The notes beneath the pieces were generated by a model. The model saw only the letters and a program-made list of their open reading frames with translations, had not been told where the DNA came from and ran no database searches. The position numbers and the translations under genes were made by a program. This document shows, in pieces, positions 50,094 through 58,971 of a stretch of 64,000 nt of DNA. The stretch is from Flavobacterium notoginsengisoli (GTDB lineage Bacteria > Bacteroidota > Bacteroidia > Flavobacteriales > Flavobacteriaceae), in the NCBI RefSeq assembly GCF_014207905.1, contig NZ_JACHLB010000002.1, forward strand, positions 62,001 to 126,000, read 5' to 3'. Position 1 is the first letter of the stretch; each line of letters begins with the position of its first letter.

Positions 50094-52391
50094 ATGAAAA
50101 ATAAAAAAATACTAATTATTGGAGTTTTTGCTCTGTTTACTGTTGGAAATATGAATGCACAAAAAAAGCCGTATCTGGATAAGAATAAAACTGTTGAACA
50201 ACGTATAGATCTGCTTTTACCGTTAATGACGTTGGAAGAAAAAGTAGGGCAAATGAACCAATATAATGGTTTTTGGGATGTTACGGGGCCAGCGCCAAAA
50301 GGCGGAACGGCAGAATTAAAATACGAACATTTAAGAAAAGGATTAGTCGGATCGATGCTTACGGTGCGTGGCGTGAAAGAAGTGCGTGCCGTACAGAAAA
50401 TTGCGGTGGAAGAAACTCGTTTGGGAATTCCGTTGATTATTGGTTTTGACGTAATTCATGGTTATAAAACGTTAAGTCCGATTCCGTTAGCTGAAGCAGC
50501 AAGTTGGGATTTAGAAGCGATTAAGAAATCGGCGGCGATTGCGGCAGATGAGGCTTCTGCGTCAGGAATTAACTGGACTTTTGGTCCAAATGTCGATGTT
50601 GCGAATGATGCGCGTTGGGGACGTGTTATGGAAGGCGCAGGAGAAGATCCGTATTTAGGAAGCAAAGTGGGTTATGCCAGAGTAAAAGGTTTTCAAGGAG
50701 AAACGGTGGCCGATTTGGCTAAAGTAAATACTATTGCGGCTTGTGCGAAACACTTTGCCGCTTATGGTTATGTGGAAGCAGGATTGGAATATAATATTGT
50801 AGATATCAGTAATTCTAAATTGTACAATTCGGTTTTGCCTCCTTTTAAAGCCACTGTTGATGCAGGAGTTCGTACGTTTATGAATTCGTTTAATACTTTG
50901 AATGGTGTTCCGGCAACTGGAAATGCCTTTTTGCAAAGAGATATTTTAAAAGGAAAATGGAAGTTTGACGGATTTGTAATTTCGGATTACGCTTCGATTC
51001 GCGAAATGATCGCGCACGGTTATGCAAAAGACGAAGCTGATGCAACGGCAAAAGCGGTTATTGCAGGTTCTGATATGGATATGGAATCGTATTTATATGT
51101 TGCCAAATTAGTTGACTTAGTAAAATCTGGAAAAGTAAAAGAATCTTTGGTTGATGATGCTGTTCGCAGAATTTTAAGAGTGAAATTTGAGTTAGGATTA
51201 TTTGATGATCCGTACAGATATTGTGACGAAAAACGTGAAAAAGAAGTTGTTGGAAGCAAAGCTAACAATGAGGGCGTTTTGGATATGGCGAAGAAATCTA
51301 TCGTTTTATTAAAAAATGAAAAAAATCTACTTCCGCTAAAGAAATCCGGACAGAAAATCGCTTTGATTGGAGCTTTAGCAAATGATAAAAACAGTCCGTT
51401 GGGAAGCTGGAGAATTGCCGCTTCTGATGACACTGCGGTTTCGGTTTTAGAAGGAATGCAGCAATACAAAAACAATCAGTTGACTTTTGAAAAAGGAGTT
51501 GATTTATTGAAACAAAAAGCGACTTTCTTAACAGAAACAGTTTTCAATACCACAGATAAAAGCGGATTTGAAGCTGCAAAAACAGCTGCAAAAAATGCCG
51601 ATGTTGTGGTAATGGTTTTAGGTGAATACGGATTCCAAAGTGGAGAGGGAAGAAGCCGTACCGATTTGAATCTGCCAGGATTACAGCAAGAATTATTAGA
51701 AGAAATTTTTAAAGTAAATCCGAATGTAGTTTTGGTTTTAAATAATGGCCGTCCGTTGAGTATTCCGTGGGCTGCAGAAAATGTTCCAGCAATTGTGGAA
51801 GCTTGGCATTTAGGAACTCAAACCGGAAATGCTGTAGCGCAGGTTTTATACGGAGATTATAATCCGAGCGGAAAACTGCCAATGTCATTTCCTAGAAATG
51901 TAGGTCAGGTGCCGATTTATTATAACAAATACAGTACAGGAAGACCAATTGACAGTGATAAAAATGTTTTCTGGTCACATTACATGGATGTGGAAAAAAC
52001 ACCTCAATTTTCGTTTGGTTTTGGATTAAGCTACACTAAATTCGATTATAAAAACCTTAAAATTAATAAACCTGCTTTTGCAAAAGGAGAAAATGTTCAA
52101 GTAAGTGTTGAGGTTACAAACTCAGGAAATTACGACGGAAAAGAAGTGGTGCAATTATACATTCATGATGAATACGCAAGCATCGTTCGTCCGATTAAAG
52201 AATTAAAAGGCTTTGAATTGGTAAATCTGAAAAAAGGAGAAACAAAAACGGTAAACTTTACTTTAACGGATAAGGAACTTGGATTTTATAATAATGAAGG
52301 CGCTTATTTAGTTGAACCGGGAACTTTTAAAATCATGGTTGGAGGAAGCTCTGATAAAGGGTTGCAAAGTGGTTTTGAAATTAAAGAATAG
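50094..52391 (+). CDS. bglX: GH3 beta-glucosidase
   Basis: A 765-residue exported glycosidase with signal IIGVFALFTVGNMNA. The order is the GH3 N-terminal barrel (IPLIIGFDVIHGYKTLSPIP, AACAKHFAAYG), the catalytic Asp in GFVISDYAS, the alpha/beta sandwich and a C-terminal fibronectin III-like domain (NSGNYDGKEVVQLYIHDEYASIVRPIKELKGF). It matches the BglX class, which hydrolyses terminal beta-linked glucose from oligosaccharides in the periplasm. In this locus it may remove glucose from glucomannan oligosaccharides. It lies in a string of plus-strand enzyme genes but behind a cluster of repeats, so it may have its own promoter. Confidence 0.94.
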   Translation: MKNKKILIIGVFALFTVGNMNAQKKPYLDKNKTVEQRIDLLLPLMTLEEKVGQMNQYNGFWDVTGPAPKGGTAELKYEHLRKGLVGSMLTVRGVKEVRAVQKIAVEETRLGIPLIIGFDVIHGYKTLSPIPLAEAASWDLEAIKKSAAIAADEASASGINWTFGPNVDVANDARWGRVMEGAGEDPYLGSKVGYARVKGFQGETVADLAKVNTIAACAKHFAAYGYVEAGLEYNIVDISNSKLYNSVLPPFKATVDAGVRTFMNSFNTLNGVPATGNAFLQRDILKGKWKFDGFVISDYASIREMIAHGYAKDEADATAKAVIAGSDMDMESYLYVAKLVDLVKSGKVKESLVDDAVRRILRVKFELGLFDDPYRYCDEKREKEVVGSKANNEGVLDMAKKSIVLLKNEKNLLPLKKSGQKIALIGALANDKNSPLGSWRIAASDDTAVSVLEGMQQYKNNQLTFEKGVDLLKQKATFLTETVFNTTDKSGFEAAKTAAKNADVVVMVLGEYGFQSGEGRSRTDLNLPGLQQELLEEIFKVNPNVVLVLNNGRPLSIPWAAENVPAIVEAWHLGTQTGNAVAQVLYGDYNPSGKLPMSFPRNVGQVPIYYNKYSTGRPIDSDKNVFWSHYMDVEKTPQFSFGFGLSYTKFDYKNLKINKPAFAKGENVQVSVEVTNSGNYDGKEVVQLYIHDEYASIVRPIKELKGFELVNLKKGETKTVNFTLTDKELGFYNNEGAYLVEPGTFKIMVGGSSDKGLQSGFEIKE

Positions 52392-52431
52392 TTTTTTTGA
52401 GGTTCAAAGGGACAAAGAGACAAAGGTTTTT

Positions 52432-52482
52432 TCGCCACGAATTCACGAATTTTGAAACTAGTAATTCGTGAATTCGTGGCGA
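52432..52482. repeat. perfect 20 bp inverted repeat (CGCCACGAATTCACG) that may also terminate bglX
   Basis: TCGCCACGAATTCACGAATT (52432-52451) pairs exactly with 52463-52482 around an 11-base loop, followed by TTTCTTTT. It lies between bglX and the converging DUF5615 gene and could serve as terminator; its arm sequence looks like a dispersed repeat. Confidence 0.9.
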
Positions 52483-52488
52483 TTTCTT

Positions 52489-52824
52489 TTAATAGATTTC
52501 TAAAATCATTAATTCGTCATTTAGATTAAATGATTCTATAATATCTTTTTTTGAAATAAGCAGCTCAGCTATTTGTTTAGTGTTTTTATTGAAAGTTTTT
52601 AAAATAATTACTTTTGGAGGAACTCCTCTAAGAAGTAATAATTTTTCAAAATCATCATCATGGGTAAGAATGGTAAAATTGTTTTTTCTGGCATATTCCC
52701 AAATCTCCAAATCTTTTGCAGGCTGATTTACGGGAATGTCTTTAGAATGAAAACAATCAGGAAAATCAGTTTCAATAAGTTTGGTTATTCTCCAGGAAAT
52801 ATTGGCATCTAAAAGCAGTTTCAT
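52489..52824 (-). CDS. DUF5615 PIN-like protein, probable toxin
   Basis: A 111-residue PIN-like nuclease-fold protein. The acidic PIN residues are visible: MKLLLDANISWRITK (Asp6), EIWEYARKNNFTILTHDDDF (Glu and the Asp triplet) and VPPKVIILK. Proteins of this type (COG4634) usually pair with DUF433 antitoxins, here encoded directly upstream: the two genes share one base. Toxicity and RNA cleavage are inferred from the family. Confidence 0.85.
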   Translation of the reverse strand: MKLLLDANISWRITKLIETDFPDCFHSKDIPVNQPAKDLEIWEYARKNNFTILTHDDDFEKLLLLRGVPPKVIILKTFNKNTKQIAELLISKKDIIESFNLNDELMILEIY

Positions 52825-53054
52825 TATGCTGCAATTATTTTTGTGATATTTTCTCTATTAGCAGCAAAGGCTAAAGCAGCAAGAATATGTTCTTTATTTA
52901 ATTCAGGGAAATCTTCAATAATTTCTTCGAACGACATTCCTGTAGAAAGCCATGAAAGTATATCCGAAACACAAATTCTAGTTCCTGTTATTACGGGTTT
53001 ACCAAATCTGATATCAGGATTTATTGAAATTAAGTTTTGCCAGCTAGTATTCAT
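52824..53054 (-). CDS. DUF433 protein, probable antitoxin of the DUF5615 partner
   Basis: A 76-residue protein: ISINPDIRFGKPVITGTRICVSDILSWLSTGMSFEEIIEDFPEL is the DUF433 helix-turn-helix-like fold. In other bacteria such genes lie upstream of DUF5615 toxins. It has an exact TAAATTTG -7 box ahead of it and shares one base with the toxin gene, so the pair is an operon and may repress itself. Confidence 0.87.
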   Translation of the reverse strand: MNTSWQNLISINPDIRFGKPVITGTRICVSDILSWLSTGMSFEEIIEDFPELNKEHILAALAFAANRENITKIIAA

Positions 53055-53070
53055 AATTTTAGAATTTAAA

Positions 53071-53078
53071 CAAATTTA
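53071..53078 (-). promoter_or_regulatory. TAAATTTG -7 box of the DUF433-DUF5615 pair
   Basis: An exact TAnnTTTG match on the minus strand, 17 bases ahead of the start at 53054. Confidence 0.55.
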
Positions 53079-53161
53079 CAAAATTTAAAATGAATTAGAT
53101 TTTTAATTATTGGCGTTTGTTTTTTACCTTTAAAATCTATTAAAACTCCAAAATTAAAACA

Positions 53162-54118
53162 ATGAAATATAACAGATGCGGGAAAAGCGGATTGCTGCTT
53201 CCAGAGATTTCTTTAGGATTATGGCACAACTTCGGATCGGTGGATAATTTTGATAATGCCGAAAGCATTGCTGTAGAAGCTTTTGATAAAGGAATTACTC
53301 ATTATGATTTAGCGAACAATTACGGACCTGTTCCAGGTTCTGCCGAAACTAATTTTGGTAAAATTCTTTGGCATAACTTTCAAGGAAATTTGCGAGATGA
53401 AATTATTATTTCAACCAAAGCTGGTTACACCATGTGGGACGGACCTTATGGGGATTGGGGTTCTAGAAAATATTTATTGTCAAGTTTAGATCAGAGTTTG
53501 AAACGAATGAAAGTCGATTATGTTGATATTTTTTATTCGCATCGCCCAGATCCAGAAACGCCGATTGAGGAAACTATGATGGCTTTAGATTATGCTGTTA
53601 GAAGTGGAAAAGCTTTGTACGTTGGAATCAGTAATTATTCTGCGGAACAGACTCGTGTTGCGGTTGATGTTTTGAAGCAATTGGGAACGCCATGTTTGAT
53701 TCACCAAGCTAAATATTCAATGCTACAACGTTGGGTAGAAGATGGGTTGTTAGATGTTTTAGAAGAAAAGGGAGTTGGCTGTATTGCCTTTTCGCCTTTG
53801 GCGCAAGGACTTTTGACTGATAAATATTTAAACGGAATTCCTGAAAATTCACGTGCGCATAATCCAAACGGACATTTGAGAGAAGATGAGGTGACGCAGG
53901 AACGTATTGAGAAATTAATTCAGCTGAATGAAATTGCTAAAAATAGAAACCAGTCTTTGGCACAAATGGCTTTGGCTTGGCTGCAGAAAGATAAACGAAT
54001 TACATCGGTTTTAATTGGAGCAAGTTCTGTAAAACAATTGTGTAATAATATTGACTGTTTGCAGAATACCGAATTTACGCATGATGAATTGAATGCTATT
54101 GAGAAGATACTGGCGTAA
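53162..54118 (+). CDS. aldo/keto reductase, YghZ/L-glyceraldehyde-3-phosphate reductase type
   Basis: A 318-residue NAD(P)H-dependent oxidoreductase of the AKR14 group. The marks are MKYNRCGKSGLLLPEISLGLWHNFGS, the catalytic Asp and Tyr in FDKGITHYDLANNYGP, Lys in IISTKAGYTMW, His in FYSHRPDPETP and the cofactor loop at the end (VLIGASSVKQLCNNI). The E. coli relative reduces L-glyceraldehyde-3-phosphate and methylglyoxal. It converges on the GH97 gene; a link to sugar breakdown is possible but not shown. Confidence 0.92.
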   Translation: MKYNRCGKSGLLLPEISLGLWHNFGSVDNFDNAESIAVEAFDKGITHYDLANNYGPVPGSAETNFGKILWHNFQGNLRDEIIISTKAGYTMWDGPYGDWGSRKYLLSSLDQSLKRMKVDYVDIFYSHRPDPETPIEETMMALDYAVRSGKALYVGISNYSAEQTRVAVDVLKQLGTPCLIHQAKYSMLQRWVEDGLLDVLEEKGVGCIAFSPLAQGLLTDKYLNGIPENSRAHNPNGHLREDEVTQERIEKLIQLNEIAKNRNQSLAQMALAWLQKDKRITSVLIGASSVKQLCNNIDCLQNTEFTHDELNAIEKILA

Positions 54119-54145
54119 AATGTTATTTGTAAAATGTAAAATGAT

Positions 54146-54176
54146 AAAAAAGGAGAACAATTTGTTCTCCTTTTTT
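54146..54176. terminator. terminator between the AKR gene and the ancestral end of GH97
   Basis: A 15 bp inverted pair (AAAAAAGGAGAACAA and its complement) with T- and A-runs. Its right arm ends within the stop codon (54175-54177) of the ancestral GH97 frame, where a terminator would be expected if the full-length gene were the native one. Confidence 0.82.
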
Positions 54177-54369
54177 ATTTAATAATCATTGCTAATCCAC
54201 CACCGCTTGCTAAATGATATTTTAGTTTTGTCGTTGAATCAACAGTTATAATTTCTTTTTTATAATCGGTTGCAGCTTTGTCTGCGTTTAGTCCGTCTGA
54301 GAAAATTTCGGCTTGGAATTTTTTACCTTTTTCAAGGAAAGAAAAATCAATTGTAATATCTCTGGAATC
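54175..54369 (-). pseudogene. detached C-terminal tail of GH97 (64 codons after an in-frame amber)
   Basis: On the minus strand, reading past the TAG at 54370-54372 in the same frame gives DSRDITIDFSFLEKGKKF, then QAEIFSDGLNADKAATDYKK and EIITVDSTTKLKYHLASGGG before LAMIIK and a TAA at 54175-54177. This is the usual end of GH97 proteins (R-x-L/I-T-I-D-x-S-F-L, AEIFxDGxNADxxATDY, LASGGG). It has no start of its own. Confidence 0.8.
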
Positions 54370-56154
54370 CTAATTTGTGATGGCGCCTAAATACCAAATG
54401 TTTGCTTTTCTTCTGGCAATGGAAACGTATTTTCCAACTTCGCCATCAAGAGCAATGGTTTCATCAAAAGTAGTTGGAACTTTAGAGATGTAATCAGTGC
54501 TTTCCTGTTCTTTCATAAAAGCGGTTGGACTATCCGCCATCATTTGTAAAGGCGCTTCAAAAATGGTGTAAAGTGCCAATTGATGACATCTCGTTCCCTG
54601 ACTCATTGGTGTCGAATGACTTGGTTTGAATTCGCTTTTGGTTGCATTTCGCATCGCACCAGGCGTATAATCCATTGGGCCTGCCATCATTCTAATAAAT
54701 GGAATTGTTGTATCGTAAAGAGGCACATCGTCATTTGGTGTCCATTTATTATTTTCTAAACCTTTTACACCTTCAAAATTTAAAATATTTGGGAAAGTTC
54801 GCTGAATTCCAGTTGGCTTATACATTCCATGGAAATCAATGATTAGTTTATGGTTTGCTGCTTTTTGTGCAATATCATAAACAGAATTGACCATTTTTGC
54901 ATCATCGCGATCGATAAAATCAACTTTGAAGCCTTTAACGCCCAGTTTTGCATAATTGTCAAAAACGGCGTCTACTTTATTGTTTATTGCCATCCACGAA
55001 GCCCACAAAATAATACCAACGTTTCTTTCTTTCGCGTAAGCAATCAAATCTTCCAAATTCACATTCGGATTGTGTTTCATAATATCGGTTTCAACACTCC
55101 AGCCTTCGTCCAAAACAACATATTCAACTTTGTTTTTAGAAGCAAAATCAATGTAGTATTTATAGGTTTGGGTATTAATTCCCGCTTTAAAATCGACGTT
55201 ATAAATATTCCAGTCGTTCCACCAATCCCAAGCGACTTTTCCAGGTTTTATCCATGCAACGTCTTTTATTCTTGATGGTGCTGCCAATTTCTGAACCATA
55301 TCATTATTAGCTAAATCAGCGTCGTTTTCAGCAATAACAATCGCTCTCCACGGAAAAGTTCTTGTGCCTTTGGTTTTTACCAAATAATCAGCTCTTTCGG
55401 TAATTAATTTATTTAGGAAATTAAATCCACCATTGGTTTCTTGAGTTGGATACTTTGAAAAACGAGATTCAAAACCTGTTTTATTTTTATTGTTGGTGAC
55501 AAATAATCCCGGATAATCTTCTAAATCTGCTTCTAAGAAGACAGCTTTTTTATGGTTTTTATAATCAATTAAAAAAGGTAAAAATGCCAAAGTATCTTTC
55601 GAAAATCCGCTTATTTTTTTGTTTTCATAATGTGATTCAAAAGAAGAAATAAACTGATCTTTTGGGTTTCTTAAATCGCGAACGTAAGGTATCAAAGTGT
55701 TGTAATCCTGATCAAAATTTAAAACAACTTCTTCATTTTTAACTGTAATTTCTTTTTTCTTTTTTGTGATGAAACGATACGCCGCGCCATCATCAAAAAC
55801 ACGAAATTCAAGACTGAAATCGTTTTTGAAATTAATCGTCAATTTGCTGTATTGATCTTTTACGGTTTTCTTTTTGTACAAAGGTGTTTCAAAAGAAGTA
55901 TTGATACTTTCTTTTTTCGAATTTAAAACAATTGGATTCTGTCCTAAAATAACATTCCCATCCAAAGTCAGAGCCATTTCAGATGGAGCCAAAATCAAAT
56001 CTTTTTCATGTGAAATTGACCAAGAGATTTTATCATTCAAAGCAATTTTTACTTCAATTTTTCCATTTGGAGAGACTACACTAAAATCCTGTTTTTTCTG
56101 TGCGAAAGAAAAGTTTATGATTAGAAAACAGAAAAGAATAAATGTATTTTTCAT
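54370..56154 (-). CDS. GH97 glycosidase (alpha-galactosidase/alpha-glucosidase), truncated by an in-frame stop
   Basis: 594 residues with signal ILFCFLIINFSFA, the GH97 N-terminal beta domain, and the barrel with VAWDWWNDWNIY, YVVLDEGW, VGIILWASWMAI and KGFKVDFIDRDDAKM. In characterised members, the retaining alpha-galactosidases use an Asp at the position of the KVDF Asp, so alpha-galactosidase on galactomannan is the likely activity; alpha-glucosidase cannot be excluded. The frame ends at ...YLGAITN with a TAG, and the missing 64 codons follow in frame. The lost C-terminal domain may abolish activity or secretion folding. It is the last gene of the mannan-type cluster on this strand. Confidence 0.9.
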   Translation of the reverse strand: MKNTFILFCFLIINFSFAQKKQDFSVVSPNGKIEVKIALNDKISWSISHEKDLILAPSEMALTLDGNVILGQNPIVLNSKKESINTSFETPLYKKKTVKDQYSKLTINFKNDFSLEFRVFDDGAAYRFITKKKKEITVKNEEVVLNFDQDYNTLIPYVRDLRNPKDQFISSFESHYENKKISGFSKDTLAFLPFLIDYKNHKKAVFLEADLEDYPGLFVTNNKNKTGFESRFSKYPTQETNGGFNFLNKLITERADYLVKTKGTRTFPWRAIVIAENDADLANNDMVQKLAAPSRIKDVAWIKPGKVAWDWWNDWNIYNVDFKAGINTQTYKYYIDFASKNKVEYVVLDEGWSVETDIMKHNPNVNLEDLIAYAKERNVGIILWASWMAINNKVDAVFDNYAKLGVKGFKVDFIDRDDAKMVNSVYDIAQKAANHKLIIDFHGMYKPTGIQRTFPNILNFEGVKGLENNKWTPNDDVPLYDTTIPFIRMMAGPMDYTPGAMRNATKSEFKPSHSTPMSQGTRCHQLALYTIFEAPLQMMADSPTAFMKEQESTDYISKVPTTFDETIALDGEVGKYVSIARRKANIWYLGAITN

Positions 56155-56189
56155 GTTGTGTTTTTATCAAATTTTGATTTTGTTATTCT

Positions 56190-56263
56190 GTTGAGACACA
56201 TCGCAGCGCGTCTAACGTATTGTGGATATTTGTTGTGTAGACGCACTGCGGTGCGTCTCTACA
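56190..56263. repeat. inverted repeat of the AGACGCAC-TGCG-GTGCGTCT type
   Basis: A strong hairpin at 56239-56258 (AGACGCAC pairs with GTGCGTCT around TGCG) and a degenerate inverted partner (about 56190-56213, with GAGACACATCGCAGCGCGTC) occupy the gap between GH5 and GH97. Short GC-rich palindromes of this sort are dispersed in many genomes. Confidence 0.78.
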
Positions 56264-56285
56264 GAAAATAGGGATGAATTCTATT

Positions 56286-57572
56286 CTATTTTTTTAATTC
56301 TAAATTGTAATCTTTCACAATTTTCAATGTCGATAGATCTCCATTAAAAACAGAATTTAAACCTTGCGGTTCTTGCGGTGGGTCTGTTGTAAAAGGTTCG
56401 CCCGGATTCCATTTTCCATCAGGATGAATAGCTTTCCCTTCTCCACCGTAACCCCAGAAATTTGCTGCTCTTAATGGTCCGCCATTTTTAACACTTTCTA
56501 CAACTCTTCCAAAAATATAGCTGTAAAATTTATCTCTGTAAACGGAAGAAGCTCCTGCGTTTAGATTTTCGTTTTCTCTTGGAAGACCAAATTCTTCAAT
56601 AATAATAGGCCTTTTCAGATTGTTGGCTACTTTAATATGATCATCAATATATTTTCCAGCATTTTCAATTGTTTTTGGAAATGTCGCTTCTGCATTATCA
56701 GCTTTAAACCAATTCCAGTTTTTAGGCCAAATGTGCATGGTCAAATAATCGATATTCGGATTTTTGTGTGTTCTTTCGAAAATTTCCATGCTGTCGTTTG
56801 AACTGTTTTTCCCTTCAGAACCTGTTGAAACCAAATGATTTTTGTCTAAACTGTCAATCAGATCGACAATGTTATTTAGCCATTTTGTGAATTTTGCTTC
56901 GTTTTCTACGGTAAAAAGTCTCGGCTCATTTCCAACTTGCCACGCCATAATGGTGTTGTCTTCGTTGTATTTCTTTTTAGAATAAGCATTTGTTCTGCCA
57001 ATAATAAACTTAACATGATTATTCAAAGCCTCCATACAAGGTTCGCAACTATGAAATTGCTCGGTATAAGACATAAATTGTGGCCAAGTATTCGGCGGAA
57101 TAGCGGGAACGGGAACAGGACCTTTACCATTCCATTCTAAATATTGTGACATACCGCCAGACCATTCCCAGTTATTGGTCAGATACAAAACGGCGTACAT
57201 TTTACGCTTGCTCATTTCATTAATCAAGAAATCCAATCCGTCCAACAAATCCTCGTCGTATTTTCCTTGTTCATATTGCAATGCAGGACGAACCGTAAAG
57301 TCGTATTTTCCGCCATCGGCACCTACTAAAATGCGTAAATTATCGATTCCGTTTTTCTGCATTAAATCCAATTCACGAAGCAGTCTTTTGCGATCGCCAA
57401 TTTTCTTTGAAGCAAGCATACTTCCATACCAATAATTGGTTCCGATGTATGCATAAGGTTTATCGCCTTTGTAAAACTGGTTTCCTTTTACACTAATTTT
57501 TTCTTGCGCTTGACAAGCAATTACTGAGAAAAGCAAGGCAAGAGAAAGTGTTTTAAAAAATCTATTTTTCAT
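56286..57572 (-). CDS. GH5 subfamily 7-type endo-beta-1,4-mannanase
   Basis: A 428-residue secreted enzyme, possibly a lipoprotein (signal SLALLFSVIAC, then QAQ). The GH5 barrel begins YKGDKPYAYIGTNYWYGSML. The acid/base Glu is in WQVGNEPRL and the nucleophile Glu in IIIEEFGLPREN. ARG-type strand end LDLMQKNGIDNLRILVGADG and the wording YLTNNWEWSGGMSQY belong to the mannanase subfamily (GH5_7). It probably cuts mannan chains outside the cell or at the outer membrane. The same strand cluster has two GH26 mannanases. Confidence 0.92.
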   Translation of the reverse strand: MKNRFFKTLSLALLFSVIACQAQEKISVKGNQFYKGDKPYAYIGTNYWYGSMLASKKIGDRKRLLRELDLMQKNGIDNLRILVGADGGKYDFTVRPALQYEQGKYDEDLLDGLDFLINEMSKRKMYAVLYLTNNWEWSGGMSQYLEWNGKGPVPVPAIPPNTWPQFMSYTEQFHSCEPCMEALNNHVKFIIGRTNAYSKKKYNEDNTIMAWQVGNEPRLFTVENEAKFTKWLNNIVDLIDSLDKNHLVSTGSEGKNSSNDSMEIFERTHKNPNIDYLTMHIWPKNWNWFKADNAEATFPKTIENAGKYIDDHIKVANNLKRPIIIEEFGLPRENENLNAGASSVYRDKFYSYIFGRVVESVKNGGPLRAANFWGYGGEGKAIHPDGKWNPGEPFTTDPPQEPQGLNSVFNGDLSTLKIVKDYNLELKK

Positions 57573-57588
57573 AATTTATATTTTAAGG

Positions 57589-57682
57589 AGCTATTCCCGC
57601 TATCCGTTGCAATCTTTTTGTGTCTCGTTAAAGAAACGAGACACAAAAAGGATTTCCACTTCTATCGGGGCTAGGGCAATCC
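57589..57682. repeat. dispersed element with a 16 bp perfect hairpin (CTTTTTGTGTCTCGTT)
   Basis: The ends read GCTATTCCCGCTATCCG and GGATTTCCACTTCTATCGGG, related to the unit at 49926-50023. The centre is a 16 bp perfect stem (57614-57629 with 57635-57650) with loop AAAGA. It lies between the GH26 and GH5 genes. The minus strand has no T-run after the stem, so it is not a standard terminator. Confidence 0.82.
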
Positions 57683-57735
57683 GTTATATTACGCGTTTTA
57701 TTTTGAACTTGAAACTTTAAACCTGAAACAAAAAA

Positions 57736-58965
57736 CTATTTAGGCATTTCATACATTTTTGGCAACGAATTGACCAAAGCCGATTTAGTTTTTAAACTGA
57801 ATGTTTTAAAATCACTTGTATTTGAAACCGTTCCGTTTGGAACATAATAGCCATCTACAGTATTATTCCAAAACATGACATAACTTATCTGAATATCATT
57901 TTTAGTCAAAGCGCTGTATAATAAAGTCGAAAACCAATCTGTAATGGCTGGCGTTGTATTGGTAACACGGTATCCAGTTTCGGTTAAAGCCGCGATTTTT
58001 ACTTTAGATTTTGCGTAATCTGAAAGGATTTTTAGTTTAGAATTTGCTTTGTCAGATCCCGTTTGACCTTGATTATTAAAGTCACCATAATTATCCATTC
58101 CGATAATATCAACATATTTATCTCCCGGATAACGGCTTAAATAATTGACTTCCGTTGTGTATGAATTATCGGGAGAAAAGGCATAGAGAATATTATGAAC
58201 TCCTTTTGTGTTTTTCAAATAATCAACCGTAAACTGATAAGCTTTTTTGTATTCATCTGGAGTACAAAAATCGGCTCCCCACCAAAACCAGCTTCCGTCA
58301 AATTCGTGAAAAGGTCTAAAAATTACAGGAATCAATTCGCCATTCGAACCTTTTAGATTTGAAATAACTTTGGCTACTTTATCTAATTTCTTTTTATACC
58401 ATTCGTTATTTGCTCCACCTGGAAGAATGCTTCTAAAAGCAGTCGATTTTTGCTCAGCCGTAATATCTGTAGCATAGAAAGACTCTTCTTTATTAGGTTC
58501 TCTCAAATGCCAACTGAAAGTATTGATTATTCCTTTCGCGTAAGCGGCTTTGGTATCTGCAATTATTTTTTGTTCTTGTTGATAAAACCAGTTGTTCGAT
58601 TGTTCGTTATTGGTTTTATCAGTGATAAACATAAAGTCTGAACCTAAAACTGCTGGATCAAAACCTGTATTTTTTTTAATGTCTGAATCTCCGCCAGCAT
58701 CTTGATAAAAGCTATTAAAAGCATCTTGTTGACCAATTGCTGTTTTGGTTTTTGCCAGTTTTTTTAAGTTATAAAATAAAGCTTGGGTTTCTTTTGTTGC
58801 ATTTGGATCAACCATATAATTGGTAACGTTTGATGTCGTTAAAGGATCATCTTGTGTTGGTGGATCTACTATAACTTCATCGGTCGAATCATTATCTGAA
58901 GAACATCCGGCCAGAACTAAAATGGATAAACTCAGAAATAGTATTTTAAGAAAAGATTTTTTCAT
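57736..58965 (-). CDS. GH26 endo-beta-mannanase, lipoprotein (copy 1)
   Basis: A 409-residue surface or periplasmic lipoprotein: LFLSLSILVLAGC is the lipobox, followed by an acidic Ser/Asp linker (SSDNDSTDE), a mark often seen in surface-exposed Bacteroidetes lipoproteins. The GH26 barrel has the acid/base Glu in VIFRPFHEFDGSWFWWG and the nucleophile in IAALTETGYR, with FSWHLREPN and QQDAFNSFYQDAGG near the start. It hydrolyses internal beta-1,4-mannosidic bonds, releasing mannobiose. A second GH26 gene is at the right edge. Confidence 0.94.
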   Translation of the reverse strand: MKKSFLKILFLSLSILVLAGCSSDNDSTDEVIVDPPTQDDPLTTSNVTNYMVDPNATKETQALFYNLKKLAKTKTAIGQQDAFNSFYQDAGGDSDIKKNTGFDPAVLGSDFMFITDKTNNEQSNNWFYQQEQKIIADTKAAYAKGIINTFSWHLREPNKEESFYATDITAEQKSTAFRSILPGGANNEWYKKKLDKVAKVISNLKGSNGELIPVIFRPFHEFDGSWFWWGADFCTPDEYKKAYQFTVDYLKNTKGVHNILYAFSPDNSYTTEVNYLSRYPGDKYVDIIGMDNYGDFNNQGQTGSDKANSKLKILSDYAKSKVKIAALTETGYRVTNTTPAITDWFSTLLYSALTKNDIQISYVMFWNNTVDGYYVPNGTVSNTSDFKTFSLKTKSALVNSLPKMYEMPK

Positions 58966-58971
58966 GGTTCA

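Noticed and set aside
51020-51475. 151-residue minus-strand frame inside bglX
   Set aside because: It is antisense to conserved GH3 catalytic regions, with low-complexity Ser/Phe/Leu composition typical of shadow frames in AT-rich genes.
54850-55275. 141-residue plus-strand frame inside GH97
   Set aside because: Antisense to the GH97 barrel; Phe/Ile/Asn-rich without any domain.
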